In this document: positions 1 to 6,474 of the stretch, one piece after another
Layout of the letters: each line of letters begins with the position of its first letter
Position numbering within the stretch: position 1 is the first letter of the stretch
NCBI GenBank assembly: GCA_964429265.1
Contig: CAYSBK010000067.1
Span: forward strand, 1-11,799
Source of the DNA: CAYSBK01 sp964429265
Lineage (GTDB): Bacteria > Planctomycetota > Phycisphaerae > Sedimentisphaerales > Anaerobacaceae
Length of the DNA stretch: 11,799 nucleotides
Direction: 5' to 3'
The notes under the pieces: generated by a model
Seen by the model: the letters and a program-made list of their open reading frames with translations, nothing else
Databases searched by the model: none
Told to the model about the DNA's origin: nothing
Made by a program: the position numbers and the translations under genes

Positions 1-156
1 GCCCGCCGAAAACCACCTCCGCATTTGATCGAATCCCCCGTGCCTCTATCGCCGTGACCCCCGGCACGGCAAGGCATCTGCCCTGCAAATGGTATGGTCG
101 TCATCTCCAGCGAAGCGGCCGGAAGGACAGGACATTAGCAGCGCGTAGCAGGTGAC
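1..156. other. Downstream flank, no supported gene
   Basis: I see no clear terminator after the FlhA-like stop. On the minus strand a frame opens from a GTG at 67 and runs off the window edge, reading TAIEARGIRSNAEVVFGG. It could be the start of the next gene, but it has no convincing ribosome site and I do not recognise it. A plus-strand frame (3-149) is also open with no recognisable content. Confidence 0.3.
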
Positions 157-1830
157 TCAAAAACCGGGCTGGGCGAAGTCGTGGGTCGGTTCGAGGATTC
201 GGCAGCCGGCCTCGGCGAGCGTGGTTCGGAGGCAGTCATCGCCAAAGACCAGGGCGGCGGTGTTGCAATCAGCCAGGTGCCTGCATTGTGATATTGCTTC
301 TGGGCTTGGGGCGTAGGCGATGACATAATCGTATCTGCGGGTCGCCGACGATATGAATTGCCGCAGTGGGCCATCGTCGCCGTGTGAGTCGGCCTGCGGC
401 AGGCGATTCGCAGGGACGATGTAAAGATTTTCGATGCAGGTGCCGAGCTCGCAAATGCCGGTTTCCGAACCGGCCGCGGTAGGCTCGAGGCTGAAGACCC
501 TGGCGATGGCATTTCTTTGGCGGTCGAGGTCCACCAGCAGGCAGCGTCGGTGCTTTTTGGCCAGCAGCATCGCTATGTTCACGGGAACGGTCACCGGCAA
601 CTCGCCGACTCGGCCGGCCGCCATAACCACCACCGCCGGTGCAGCGGTGCGGCTTTCGAGCAGGTCTGCAAGGGCCTTGTAGTAATCGGCCTTATTGAGA
701 TGGTATCGTCCGGCGGGAGGATTGCCGGGCTGAGTGTGGCGGGCCGTGGAGCAGGGCTGCGAATTGACGGCCCGGCTGCGGTCGGGGGCGGGCGGGTTGT
801 CGCAGCGCGGCGACTCGTCGATGTTCACGAACCCAGCGGAAAACTCGCGGGCGGTTGCCGAATCCGCCCCGGCGGGATTTTCTTCGGCAGGGTCATCCCC
901 CCGGCCGCCGCTGGCGTCGACCGGCGTGGACTGGACTTCCACCCTGTGCGCGGCTGTGCCGGGGGACCACCGTGGGTCGCCGATTAGAGAATTGTTGCGC
1001 ACCAGGCTTCGGGCGGCCAGAACGGTCAGCAGCGAACATACCTGAAACAGCGCGCCGGCTCCAAGCGCGGGTTGCAGGTAGGCGGCGGGGCCGGCAGGGC
1101 CGTGCGCCGATGCAGCCGACGATGCCGCCATAGCGGCGATTACGGTCAGGATTATCACGGGCGATTCGACCAACACCGCGCCCAATACGAACCTGCAGGA
1201 GGTGGCCATCGCGGCATAGAAGTCGGCGGCCTGGGCCATCTTCGTTTGCAGGCTGCACACCTGGCCGTCGTCGAGGGAGTCGATGTCAAACCAGGCGGGT
1301 TCATCGTCGCCGCAGCGCCGGGCCAGTTCAGCGGCAAATGCCGAGCCGAACCTGCCGACGAACACGACCGCCCTGAAGATGACTGCCAGGGCGATCACTG
1401 CGGCCGGGACGAACAGTACAACCGACCACCTGTAGTGGTCCGCGGTTATCACTCGGCCCACTGCGGCAGCGACCGTTCCGGCATAGCCCGTAAGGAGTAT
1501 GAGCTTGGAACAGCAAACCGCAAGGCCCAGTTGAAGGGCTGCTGCGACGACCACCAGCAGTGGGAATCCCTGAACCTGTGCTATCCGCCGGGCTGAGAAG
1601 GCTATCAGAACCACGGCCACGGCAAGCGAGACGCTGAACGCCAGCAGGATGTCGACGATAAAGGCCGGCACCGGCAGCAACAAGCCCATCACGACGGCAG
1701 CGAGGCCCGAGGCAAAAAGCGTGCCGGGCCCGGGTGGGCGGGGGCCGACGCGTTCCAGCACGTCGCCGCTGCAGACGGCGGCGGTGACGCAGCCGGTGTG
1801 TGTCAATTCGTAACGGGTTTCGTTTTTCAT
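157..1830 (-). CDS. FlhA-like membrane domain fused to a degenerate ParA/BY-kinase-like domain
   Basis: This 557-residue protein occupies the usual flhA place after flhB, overlaps it by 4 bases (ATGA), and has GAGG 4 bases upstream. Residues 37-275 hold about six membrane segments. LLLPVPAFIVDILLAFSVSL and the FPLLVVVAAALQLGLAV, SKLILLTGYAG and ADFYAAM-TS-RFV stretches align with FlhA ('LPLPAFILDLL', 'RLALNVASTRLIL', 'EADFYGAMDGASKFV'). Many key residues differ: Arg and Asn of 'RLALN' are Gln and Ala, and the '+GD' after 'SKFV' is LGA. FlhA has eight membrane segments and a large cytoplasmic ring domain; both the last two segments and that domain are absent. A disordered Pro/Ser/Ala-rich linker (276-375) leads to a SIMIBI-like fold (376-557) with LLVDLDRQR, NLYIVPANRLP and YDYVIAYAP, but a broken Walker A. 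It is Cys-rich (17 residues). The frame is intact, so it is probably a real gene. Function unknown. Confidence 0.75.
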   Translation of the reverse strand: MKNETRYELTHTGCVTAAVCSGDVLERVGPRPPGPGTLFASGLAAVVMGLLLPVPAFIVDILLAFSVSLAVAVVLIAFSARRIAQVQGFPLLVVVAAALQLGLAVCCSKLILLTGYAGTVAAAVGRVITADHYRWSVVLFVPAAVIALAVIFRAVVFVGRFGSAFAAELARRCGDDEPAWFDIDSLDDGQVCSLQTKMAQAADFYAAMATSCRFVLGAVLVESPVIILTVIAAMAASSAASAHGPAGPAAYLQPALGAGALFQVCSLLTVLAARSLVRNNSLIGDPRWSPGTAAHRVEVQSTPVDASGGRGDDPAEENPAGADSATAREFSAGFVNIDESPRCDNPPAPDRSRAVNSQPCSTARHTQPGNPPAGRYHLNKADYYKALADLLESRTAAPAVVVMAAGRVGELPVTVPVNIAMLLAKKHRRCLLVDLDRQRNAIARVFSLEPTAAGSETGICELGTCIENLYIVPANRLPQADSHGDDGPLRQFISSATRRYDYVIAYAPSPEAISQCRHLADCNTAALVFGDDCLRTTLAEAGCRILEPTHDFAQPGF

Positions 1831-2912
1831 TGGACCTCTTGCGCAGCCCGTTTCTTTTCGCGAAGGCGGTATATCATCGCCAACACTTCCGCCACGGCGA
1901 CGTAGAGGCTGGCGGGTATGGTGCGGCCGAGCCTGACGGTTGAGTATATGGTTCGCGCCAGTTCGGGCCGCCGCACTACCGGAACGCCATATGCGCGGGC
2001 GATCTGCCTTATTCTCTCGGCCAGGTGGTCGGCGCCCTTGGCCACCAGCACGGGTGCTTCCATAGTGTCGGCATCATAGCGCAGCGCCACGGCCACGTGC
2101 GTGGGGTTGACCAGCACGACGGAGGCCTTGGGTACCTCGACGGCGATGCGCCGCATAGCCATTTCGAGCTGGACTCGGCGGATGCGGCGTTTTACTTCGG
2201 GCGCGCCTTCGTAATCCTTGCGCTCCTGCTTGACTTCCTGTCGGGTCATCCTGAGGTCCTGAAGGTGTTTCCATTTCTGGTAAAGCACCTCGGCGGCAGC
2301 CAGAACCAGCAGTACCAGGCCGATGCGTATCATCAGCCCCAGGATTATGTGCCCGATTGTGGCGGCCATCCGCACCGGCTCGACCCACCTCAGCGCCGCC
2401 AGGGATGTCAGCCGGCCTCTTATGTAAAGCCATATGATAAGCCCTATCAACAGCAGCTTCAGGATGGACGCCAGCAGCCTGACGCCTGAGCGGGCGTTGA
2501 ACAGTCGGCCGAATCCGGCAACGGGGTTGACCATTTCGAACCTGAGCCTGACGGCGGCCGGTGTGAAATTGACCCCACTTACTGCAAGCCCGGCCAGGAT
2601 GGAAGCGGCCACCAGTGCCAGCAGGACCGGCCAAATCAATCCCACCATTGCGAGAAGCTTGTCGCGGACAAAACCGATGAAGACATCGCCGCCGGCAAAG
2701 ACCGCCGAATGCCCGGCCAGACCCTCTCTGAGCTGGGCACAGAACCACTGCAGAAGCCCCGGTGCCATAAGGGCCACCGCCGCGGTCAGCACGACAAGAC
2801 TGACCGCCGGGGCAAGCTCCTGGCTCTGGGGGACCTGGCCCTGTTCGCGGGCCTTTTCCAGCCGTTTCGGCGTCGGCTGCTCGGTCTTTTCAGCGGCGGG
2901 ACGCTCCGGCAT
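1827..2912 (-). CDS. flhB: Flagellar export switch protein FlhB
   Basis: FlhB closes around the FliPQR core. By cleaving itself within an NPTH motif it switches export from rod/hook to filament substrates. The 361-residue product starts with EKTEQPTPKRLEKAREQGQV, the conserved N-terminal tail. It has four membrane segments (about 35-52, 88-112, 147-163, 184-208) and a charged linker. The cytoplasmic domain carries VLVNPTHVAVALRY with NPTH at 269-272, the same numbering as in enterobacteria. PVVRRPELARTIY and the RTIPASLYVAVAEVLAMIY block follow, so cleavage should be normal. The ATG is 21 bases after the fliR stop. The stop overlaps the next gene as ATGA, indicating translational coupling to the FlhA-like protein. 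Confidence 0.97.
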   Translation of the reverse strand: MPERPAAEKTEQPTPKRLEKAREQGQVPQSQELAPAVSLVVLTAAVALMAPGLLQWFCAQLREGLAGHSAVFAGGDVFIGFVRDKLLAMVGLIWPVLLALVAASILAGLAVSGVNFTPAAVRLRFEMVNPVAGFGRLFNARSGVRLLASILKLLLIGLIIWLYIRGRLTSLAALRWVEPVRMAATIGHIILGLMIRIGLVLLVLAAAEVLYQKWKHLQDLRMTRQEVKQERKDYEGAPEVKRRIRRVQLEMAMRRIAVEVPKASVVLVNPTHVAVALRYDADTMEAPVLVAKGADHLAERIRQIARAYGVPVVRRPELARTIYSTVRLGRTIPASLYVAVAEVLAMIYRLREKKRAAQEVQ

Positions 2913-2933
2913 AACCGTGCTCTCTCAAATCAC

Positions 2934-3686
2934 TCAAAGCGGCAGCAGCTTGCCCATCCACCGGGCAAACTCGGCTACGAACCTGGCTGTCAGCGGCAGG
3001 AAGATGACCGCCATCAGCAATCCCATCCCCGCCCGCATCGGCAAGCTGATGAAAAAGATGTTCATTTCCGGCACCACGCGGGCCAGTACGGCAAGCACCA
3101 CCATCAACAGCAAAAAGGCCGCCAGCATCGGCGCAGCCAGTTGCAAACCTGCGATCATCATCACGGACCCGGCCTGGATAACCCCGGCGGTGAGCCGCCC
3201 AACCGAAGGGACCGCTCCGACGGGAAAGGCCTGATAGCTGCGGCCAATTGCGGCAAGCAACACGTGGTGGCCGTTGGCGCTGAGGAAGAGTATCACGAAT
3301 ATCATCTCCAGCAGGCTTCCCAGAGGCTGTGTGCGCTCGCCGGTGAAGGGGTCCAGAACGGCGGCCATAGCCATCCCCATTTGTCGTTCGGCGATGCGGC
3401 CGCCGAGCTTGACGGCCGAGAACACCAGGCTGGCGATTTGCCCGATGGCCAGGCCGTACAGTGCTTCGTTGAATAGTAATAGTCCAACCTGCAGTGCACC
3501 GAGGGCTTCGAGGTTGACTGCGGGCCTGTTGAGCATCGCAAAGAACATCGAAAGCAAGACAACCGCCGCGACTTTGACGCGGGCAGGAATGCTGCGGCTG
3601 CCAAAGATCGGCATCACCATAAAGCACGCCGAGATTCTGGTCAGCACCAGCGCAAAAGCCGCCAGCCTGGCAATGACGGGGTCCAT
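2934..3686 (-). CDS. fliR: Flagellar export gate protein FliR
   Basis: One FliR completes the FliP5-FliR1 core of the export channel. The 250-residue product has about six hydrophobic segments. It carries the family signature region LGGRIAERQMGMAMAAVLDP (about 94-113), followed by FTGERTQPLGSLLEMIFVILFL and NGHHVLLAAI, and an ending of RVVPEMNIFFISLPMRAGMGL, which is typical of FliR. The ATG at 3686 comes 3 bases after the fliQ stop, and the TGA lies 21 bases before flhB. Length and motifs look complete. Confidence 0.96.
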   Translation of the reverse strand: MDPVIARLAAFALVLTRISACFMVMPIFGSRSIPARVKVAAVVLLSMFFAMLNRPAVNLEALGALQVGLLLFNEALYGLAIGQIASLVFSAVKLGGRIAERQMGMAMAAVLDPFTGERTQPLGSLLEMIFVILFLSANGHHVLLAAIGRSYQAFPVGAVPSVGRLTAGVIQAGSVMMIAGLQLAAPMLAAFLLLMVVLAVLARVVPEMNIFFISLPMRAGMGLLMAVIFLPLTARFVAEFARWMGKLLPL

Positions 3687-3689
3687 AAC

Positions 3690-3959
3690 TCACCGGCCCA
3701 CACTCTGGATGTATCCGAATATCTCGTTTGCGAACTTCAGCACTATCTGCAGGCTCCAGCTTCCGAAAAGTATTATCACAAGTCCGACCGCCAGCAGTTT
3801 CGGGACGATGGTGAGCGTCATATCACGTATGGAGGTAACCGCCTGAAACAGTGTAACCACGACGCCGACCACCATACAGGTCACCAGTATCGGTGCCGCC
3901 AGAAGCAGGGCGGTTTCGAGCGTGTGGCGGCCGAGGTACAGTGCGAAGCTGCTTCCCAT
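3690..3959 (-). CDS. fliQ: Flagellar export gate protein FliQ
   Basis: Four FliQ subunits wrap the outside of the FliP-FliR core of the export gate. The 89-residue product has the usual length and two hydrophobic hairpin helices (about 16-38 and 52-74). The family block VVGVVVTLFQAVTSIRDMTL-IVPKLLAV lies between and across them. The canonical form is 'Q-TQI-E-TL-F-PK', so the Thr-Gln-Ile-Gln-Glu part has become TSIRDMTL, a mild divergence. An AGGAG lies 9 bases upstream of the ATG. The TGA stop is followed 3 bases later by the fliR ATG. Confidence 0.95.
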   Translation of the reverse strand: MGSSFALYLGRHTLETALLLAAPILVTCMVVGVVVTLFQAVTSIRDMTLTIVPKLLAVGLVIILFGSWSLQIVLKFANEIFGYIQSVGR

Positions 3960-4066
3960 ACACGATAACTCCTATGCTGATGTCCGGAAAGGCGAAACCA
4001 AACGCCTGCGGCATTTTGCCGGGCGTGGTCGGACGAGTTTGTTTTGGGGCGTTGTCATTTCTGTTG
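3960..4066 (-). other. 107-base gap between fliP and fliQ with two hairpins
   Basis: On the minus strand CGGCA-AAA-TGCCG (4021-4009) and AGGCG-TTTGGTTT-CGCCT (4007-3990) can form two short adjacent hairpins. The second is followed by only two further T residues, so it is a weak terminator at best. The fliQ ribosome site lies 16 bases further on and is not covered. I see no sigma-54 or other clear promoter here. Confidence 0.45.
3969..3973 (-). promoter_or_regulatory. Ribosome binding site for fliQ
   Basis: AGGAG sits 9 bases upstream of the fliQ ATG at 3959. Because fliQ is separated from fliP by 107 bases, it needs its own initiation signal. Confidence 0.8.
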
Positions 4067-4930
4067 TCACCTGAATCCGAGGCTGAGGCTTTTTGCCAGC
4101 AGTCCCCAGCCGTCAACGAGGATAAACAGCATCAGCTTCAGCGGCAGCGAGACCATCACCGGCGGCAGCATAAGCATGCCCGCGCTGAGCAGCACGCTGG
4201 CGATGACCATGTCGACAAGCAGAAACGGCACGAACAACAGGCAACCGATCTCGAAGGCCGTTCTGAACTCGCTTATGATGAACGCGGGGATCACCACGTG
4301 CAGTCCTATGTCCATGGCGCTGGCGGGGGCGTCGATGTGTGCCATCTTTACGAAAAGAGCGAGGTCGTCGCGGCGGGTCTGGCGGAGCATAAACTCCTTC
4401 ATGCACTGGCCCGACAGCGTTGCGGCCGTCTGGAAATCGATGGTGTCCGACAGATACGGCTGAATCGCCGCGGTGTTGATCTTTGAGAAGGTCGGCGCCA
4501 TCGTGTACATCGTCAGAAAAAGCGCCAACCCTATTATCGCGATGGTGGGGGGGATGGTCTGGGTGGTAAGGGCCCTGCGAACAAACGCCAGCACGATAAC
4601 TATGCGGGTGAAGCTGGTCATCATTACCAGTAAGCTCGGCAGGACCGCCAGGGCACCGAAGATTACGACCAGCTTGACCGGCGTGGACCAATCCTGCTTT
4701 GTGCCTTTTTCACTGGTGGCCTTGTCGATGAGCGTCATCAAATCGCCCATACTTGGAACCGACCCGGCGTCGACGCCGGCGGTCGGGGAGCCTTGGCCGG
4801 GCAGCGGCGATTCCGGCGGCGTAAGGGGCAGCTTCGGCGGCCGGACCGTGCCGTCGGCAAAACACACCGAAGCGATGACGGCAAGAACAAAGGCCGCCAA
4901 AAACATTTTCAAGAACTTTCTGTTGCCCAT
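4067..4930 (-). CDS. fliP: Flagellar export gate protein FliP
   Basis: Five FliP subunits form the core of the export-gate channel with FliQ and FliR. The 287-residue product begins with a signal peptide (Lys-rich start, hydrophobic core to about residue 24, likely cut after CFA). A Pro/Gly-rich periplasmic region follows, then four membrane segments. Recognisable family blocks are LVMMTSFTRIVIVLAFVRRAL, the PPTIAIIGLALFLTMY helix, FMLRQTRRDDLALF, and the C-terminal IPAFIISEFRTAFEIGCLLFVPF and MLMLPPVMVSLPLKLMLF. The ATG at 4930 follows the fliO stop by 35 bases and has no strong ribosome site, suggesting coupling to fliO. Identity is secure. Confidence 0.97.
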   Translation of the reverse strand: MGNRKFLKMFLAAFVLAVIASVCFADGTVRPPKLPLTPPESPLPGQGSPTAGVDAGSVPSMGDLMTLIDKATSEKGTKQDWSTPVKLVVIFGALAVLPSLLVMMTSFTRIVIVLAFVRRALTTQTIPPTIAIIGLALFLTMYTMAPTFSKINTAAIQPYLSDTIDFQTAATLSGQCMKEFMLRQTRRDDLALFVKMAHIDAPASAMDIGLHVVIPAFIISEFRTAFEIGCLLFVPFLLVDMVIASVLLSAGMLMLPPVMVSLPLKLMLFILVDGWGLLAKSLSLGFR

Positions 4931-4965
4931 AGCACTGCGTTCTTTACCGGCCGTGCCTGACCCAA

Positions 4966-5523
4966 CTACGCGTTGTGTCGTGCAAGCGGGAAGTCTTCCT
5001 TCTGTTCTGTCTGTTCTGTTTCGAGCAGTGAATCCGTGACATCCGCTAACACGGCGATGGTGTCACCCGTGGTTCCTATCAACAACTTTCGCCGTCCGAC
5101 ATCTACCAGGTACAGGGCCTTGCGTGGTCCCAGGTGCGTGATTTCGGCGACGTGAATCCGCCTGCCGGATAACCTGCTTGCACGGCCCGTGAACCTTTTC
5201 GAAAAGTAGCTCGAGGCAACCCACAGGCCGATCACGACAAGCACCAATATGAGCATCTTGTAGAACAACTCGGAAATCTCCCCGCCGGACGGTATATCCC
5301 TGCCGAGATTAGGGTCTGCAGCGAGAGTCAGCGGCGGCAGGGGGCTGGTTGTGACGGCGGTGGGGGCGTCGGCCGGTGCCGGTTCGGCGGCGCCGCGTGA
5401 GGCAATGGCCCTTCCGGCTGCGGCGGCATTGTTGTTGACGGTCCAGGCCACGGCCACACCGCCGGCAAATAGCGCCGCCACCAGATACAAAGCCATCTTC
5501 TTTTTCGCTGGGTACCGGTTCAC
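4966..5523 (-). CDS. fliO: Flagellar biosynthesis protein FliO
   Basis: FliO is a membrane chaperone that stabilises FliP during assembly of the export gate. With the GTG at 5523 the product is 185 residues. It has a hydrophobic N-terminal segment (about 9-30), an Ala/Pro/Thr-rich stretch and a second membrane helix (about 89-108). The diagnostic cytoplasmic domain follows: HLGPRKALYLVDVGRRKLLIG and TTGDTIAVLADV, matching the family's 'LGP+-SLYLV-VG---LL-GVT---I-LL'. The start is uncertain. The frame is open up to a TTG at 5604, but that codon overlaps the proposed sigma-54 -12 element and would fall upstream of the mRNA start. A TTG at 5538 and an ATG at 5496 are alternatives. None has a strong ribosome site. 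Confidence 0.83.
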   Translation of the reverse strand: MNRYPAKKKMALYLVAALFAGGVAVAWTVNNNAAAAGRAIASRGAAEPAPADAPTAVTTSPLPPLTLAADPNLGRDIPSGGEISELFYKMLILVLVVIGLWVASSYFSKRFTGRASRLSGRRIHVAEITHLGPRKALYLVDVGRRKLLIGTTGDTIAVLADVTDSLLETEQTEQKEDFPLARHNA

Positions 5524-5600
5524 TTCAACAGCCCACAATCGCCCCGGCCTGGGCGAACCCGCCGGACAGCCGACGCTGCGGTTTCGCCCCGACAATGTAC

Positions 5601-5615
5601 GCAAACCGTGTGCCG
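5601..5615 (-). promoter_or_regulatory. Sigma-54-type -24/-12 promoter in front of fliO
   Basis: The minus strand reads CGGCAC-ACGGT-TTGC from 5615 to 5601. The sigma-54 consensus is TGGCAC-N5-TTGC. Nine of the ten fixed positions match and the GG-N10-GC spacing is exact. It lies in the longest intergenic gap of the window, in the right orientation for fliO and the genes after it. Transcription would start near 5589, giving a leader of about 66 bases before the GTG at 5523. Sigma-54 control of flagellar structural genes is well known in several phyla; whether this organism uses it here is inference. Confidence 0.55.
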
Positions 5616-5640
5616 TGTGTCAGGGGGGCTGCTTCCGGGG

Positions 5641-5671
5641 CCGCCAGGGGCGGTCGGGGCGCGGTCGGGGC
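5641..5671 (-). repeat. 11-base tandem repeat and adjoining palindrome upstream of the sigma-54-like site
   Basis: On the plus strand GCGGTCGGGGC occurs twice in direct tandem (5650-5660 and 5661-5671). The neighbouring CCGCC-AGG-GGCGG (5641-5653) is a palindrome with 5-base arms. The group lies roughly 50-80 bases upstream of the transcription start predicted from the sigma-54-like site. It could be an activator-binding site; the sequence is also simply GC-rich, so chance is possible. Confidence 0.4.
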
Positions 5672-5694
5672 GGGCAAGAGGCCGTTAGATGTTG

Positions 5695-5724
5695 AAAAAA
5701 TTGACAGAACCGTATAGGCGCTGT
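5695..5724 (-). terminator. Possible intrinsic terminator after the stator genes
   Basis: Reading the minus strand, ACAGCGCC-TATAC-GGTTCTGT can fold into an 8-position stem with one mismatch and one G-U pair. A 3-base spacer and six T residues follow. It begins 18 bases after the second motB stop (TAA at 5743-5745). The stem is modest, so this is a candidate rather than a clear terminator. Its place just before a likely promoter supports it. Confidence 0.35.
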
Positions 5725-5742
5725 GCGAAGGCGGATGCGAGG

Positions 5743-6474
5743 TTAGTCGGGTCTCAGGACGGCGATGAGGATCTGGGACTGTGGGGAAACGGCACCATCG
5801 GGGCCGGCCCAGAGGCCCCCCGCACCAGCACCCCAGCAATAGACGGACTGTCTGAATTGTGGCCCGAGGCGAGCCCGGAGGAAGTCGGCCACGGCCTTTG
5901 CTCGTCTGGCGGAGACAGCCCATTGGCGTTTAGGGCCTTTCTGGTCGGCAGCCAGACCCAGCACGTAGAGTCTCAGCCGTCCGGGAAGCGGGTCCTGTTG
6001 CAGGTTTAGCGCAAAATCGGCCAGGAAAAGCTTTGCCTGTTCGTCGAGGGTGGTGTCGTCGCCGTGGAAACGAATCTCCGTGATGGAAAAATGGGCCTTT
6101 CGAGCGGCCAGTTTCGACTGCTCGGTTCTGGCGGACCTTCTTATCTTATTGAACAGTCGGCGGATCTCCTCCTCGTTGGCGTCAATTGTTCTGCCCTGGT
6201 AGCGGTCGTCGGGGTTCTCGATGTAATACTTCAGCTTGGTGGAACCCAAATCCCGACTTTGGAAACCGCCCATCAACATCCCGATTCCGAACCTGCCGAT
6301 GGATTCGAAGAAAGAATCCCTGCCGAGATTGAACAGCTCGGGGTCCTGAAAGTCGGCCAGCGTCATCAACATCACAAAGAACGTCAGCAGAAGGGTCACC
6401 ATATCGGAAAACGTCACTATATATCCGGGTACCTTCGGGCCGTCGTCGCCAGCTTTGCCTCGATTTCGGCTCAA
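5743..6474 (-). CDS. MotB-type stator subunit, second copy
   Basis: A second MotB-like protein of 243 residues. It starts with a short Lys/Arg/Gly-rich tail, then GYIVTFSDMVTLLLTFFVML with the ion-binding Asp at residue 24. The periplasmic part contains a Gly/Met/Phe-rich stretch, a charged helix and an OmpA-like domain with LGLAAD in place of 'GHTD' and AVSARRAKAVADFL, which keeps the conserved Arg-Ala pair. It is clearly distinct from the first copy and longer between membrane and OmpA domain. The TTG start at 6474 overlaps the preceding TGA as TTGA and has an AAGGAG 9 bases upstream. No ATG is available before the membrane helix, so TTG is well supported. The pair probably forms mixed or alternative B subunits around one MotA type; this is inference. 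Confidence 0.86.
   Translation of the reverse strand: MSRNRGKAGDDGPKVPGYIVTFSDMVTLLLTFFVMLMTLADFQDPELFNLGRDSFFESIGRFGIGMLMGGFQSRDLGSTKLKYYIENPDDRYQGRTIDANEEEIRRLFNKIRRSARTEQSKLAARKAHFSITEIRFHGDDTTLDEQAKLFLADFALNLQQDPLPGRLRLYVLGLAADQKGPKRQWAVSARRAKAVADFLRARLGPQFRQSVYCWGAGAGGLWAGPDGAVSPQSQILIAVLRPD

Noticed and set aside
1..67. A partial minus-strand gene starting at GTG 67 and running off the left edge.
   Set aside because: The short translation looks somewhat protein-like, but there is no good ribosome site and no recognisable family. Only 22 codons are visible.
157..1830. Annotating the last gene simply as flhA.
   Set aside because: Only the membrane part resembles FlhA. Conserved FlhA residues are missing, there are about six rather than eight membrane segments, and the cytoplasmic ring domain is absent.
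157..1830. Reading the last gene as a decayed flhA pseudogene with frameshifts.
   Set aside because: The frame is open for 557 codons, with a start, a ribosome site and coupling to flhB. The second half is an organised different fold rather than scrambled FlhA. Slow decay cannot be fully excluded from one sequence.
5601..5604. A TTG at 5604 as the start of fliO.
   Set aside because: It has no ribosome site, adds a Pro/Gly/Arg-rich stretch unlike FliO, and overlaps the proposed -12 promoter element. The GTG at 5523 is preferred, without certainty.
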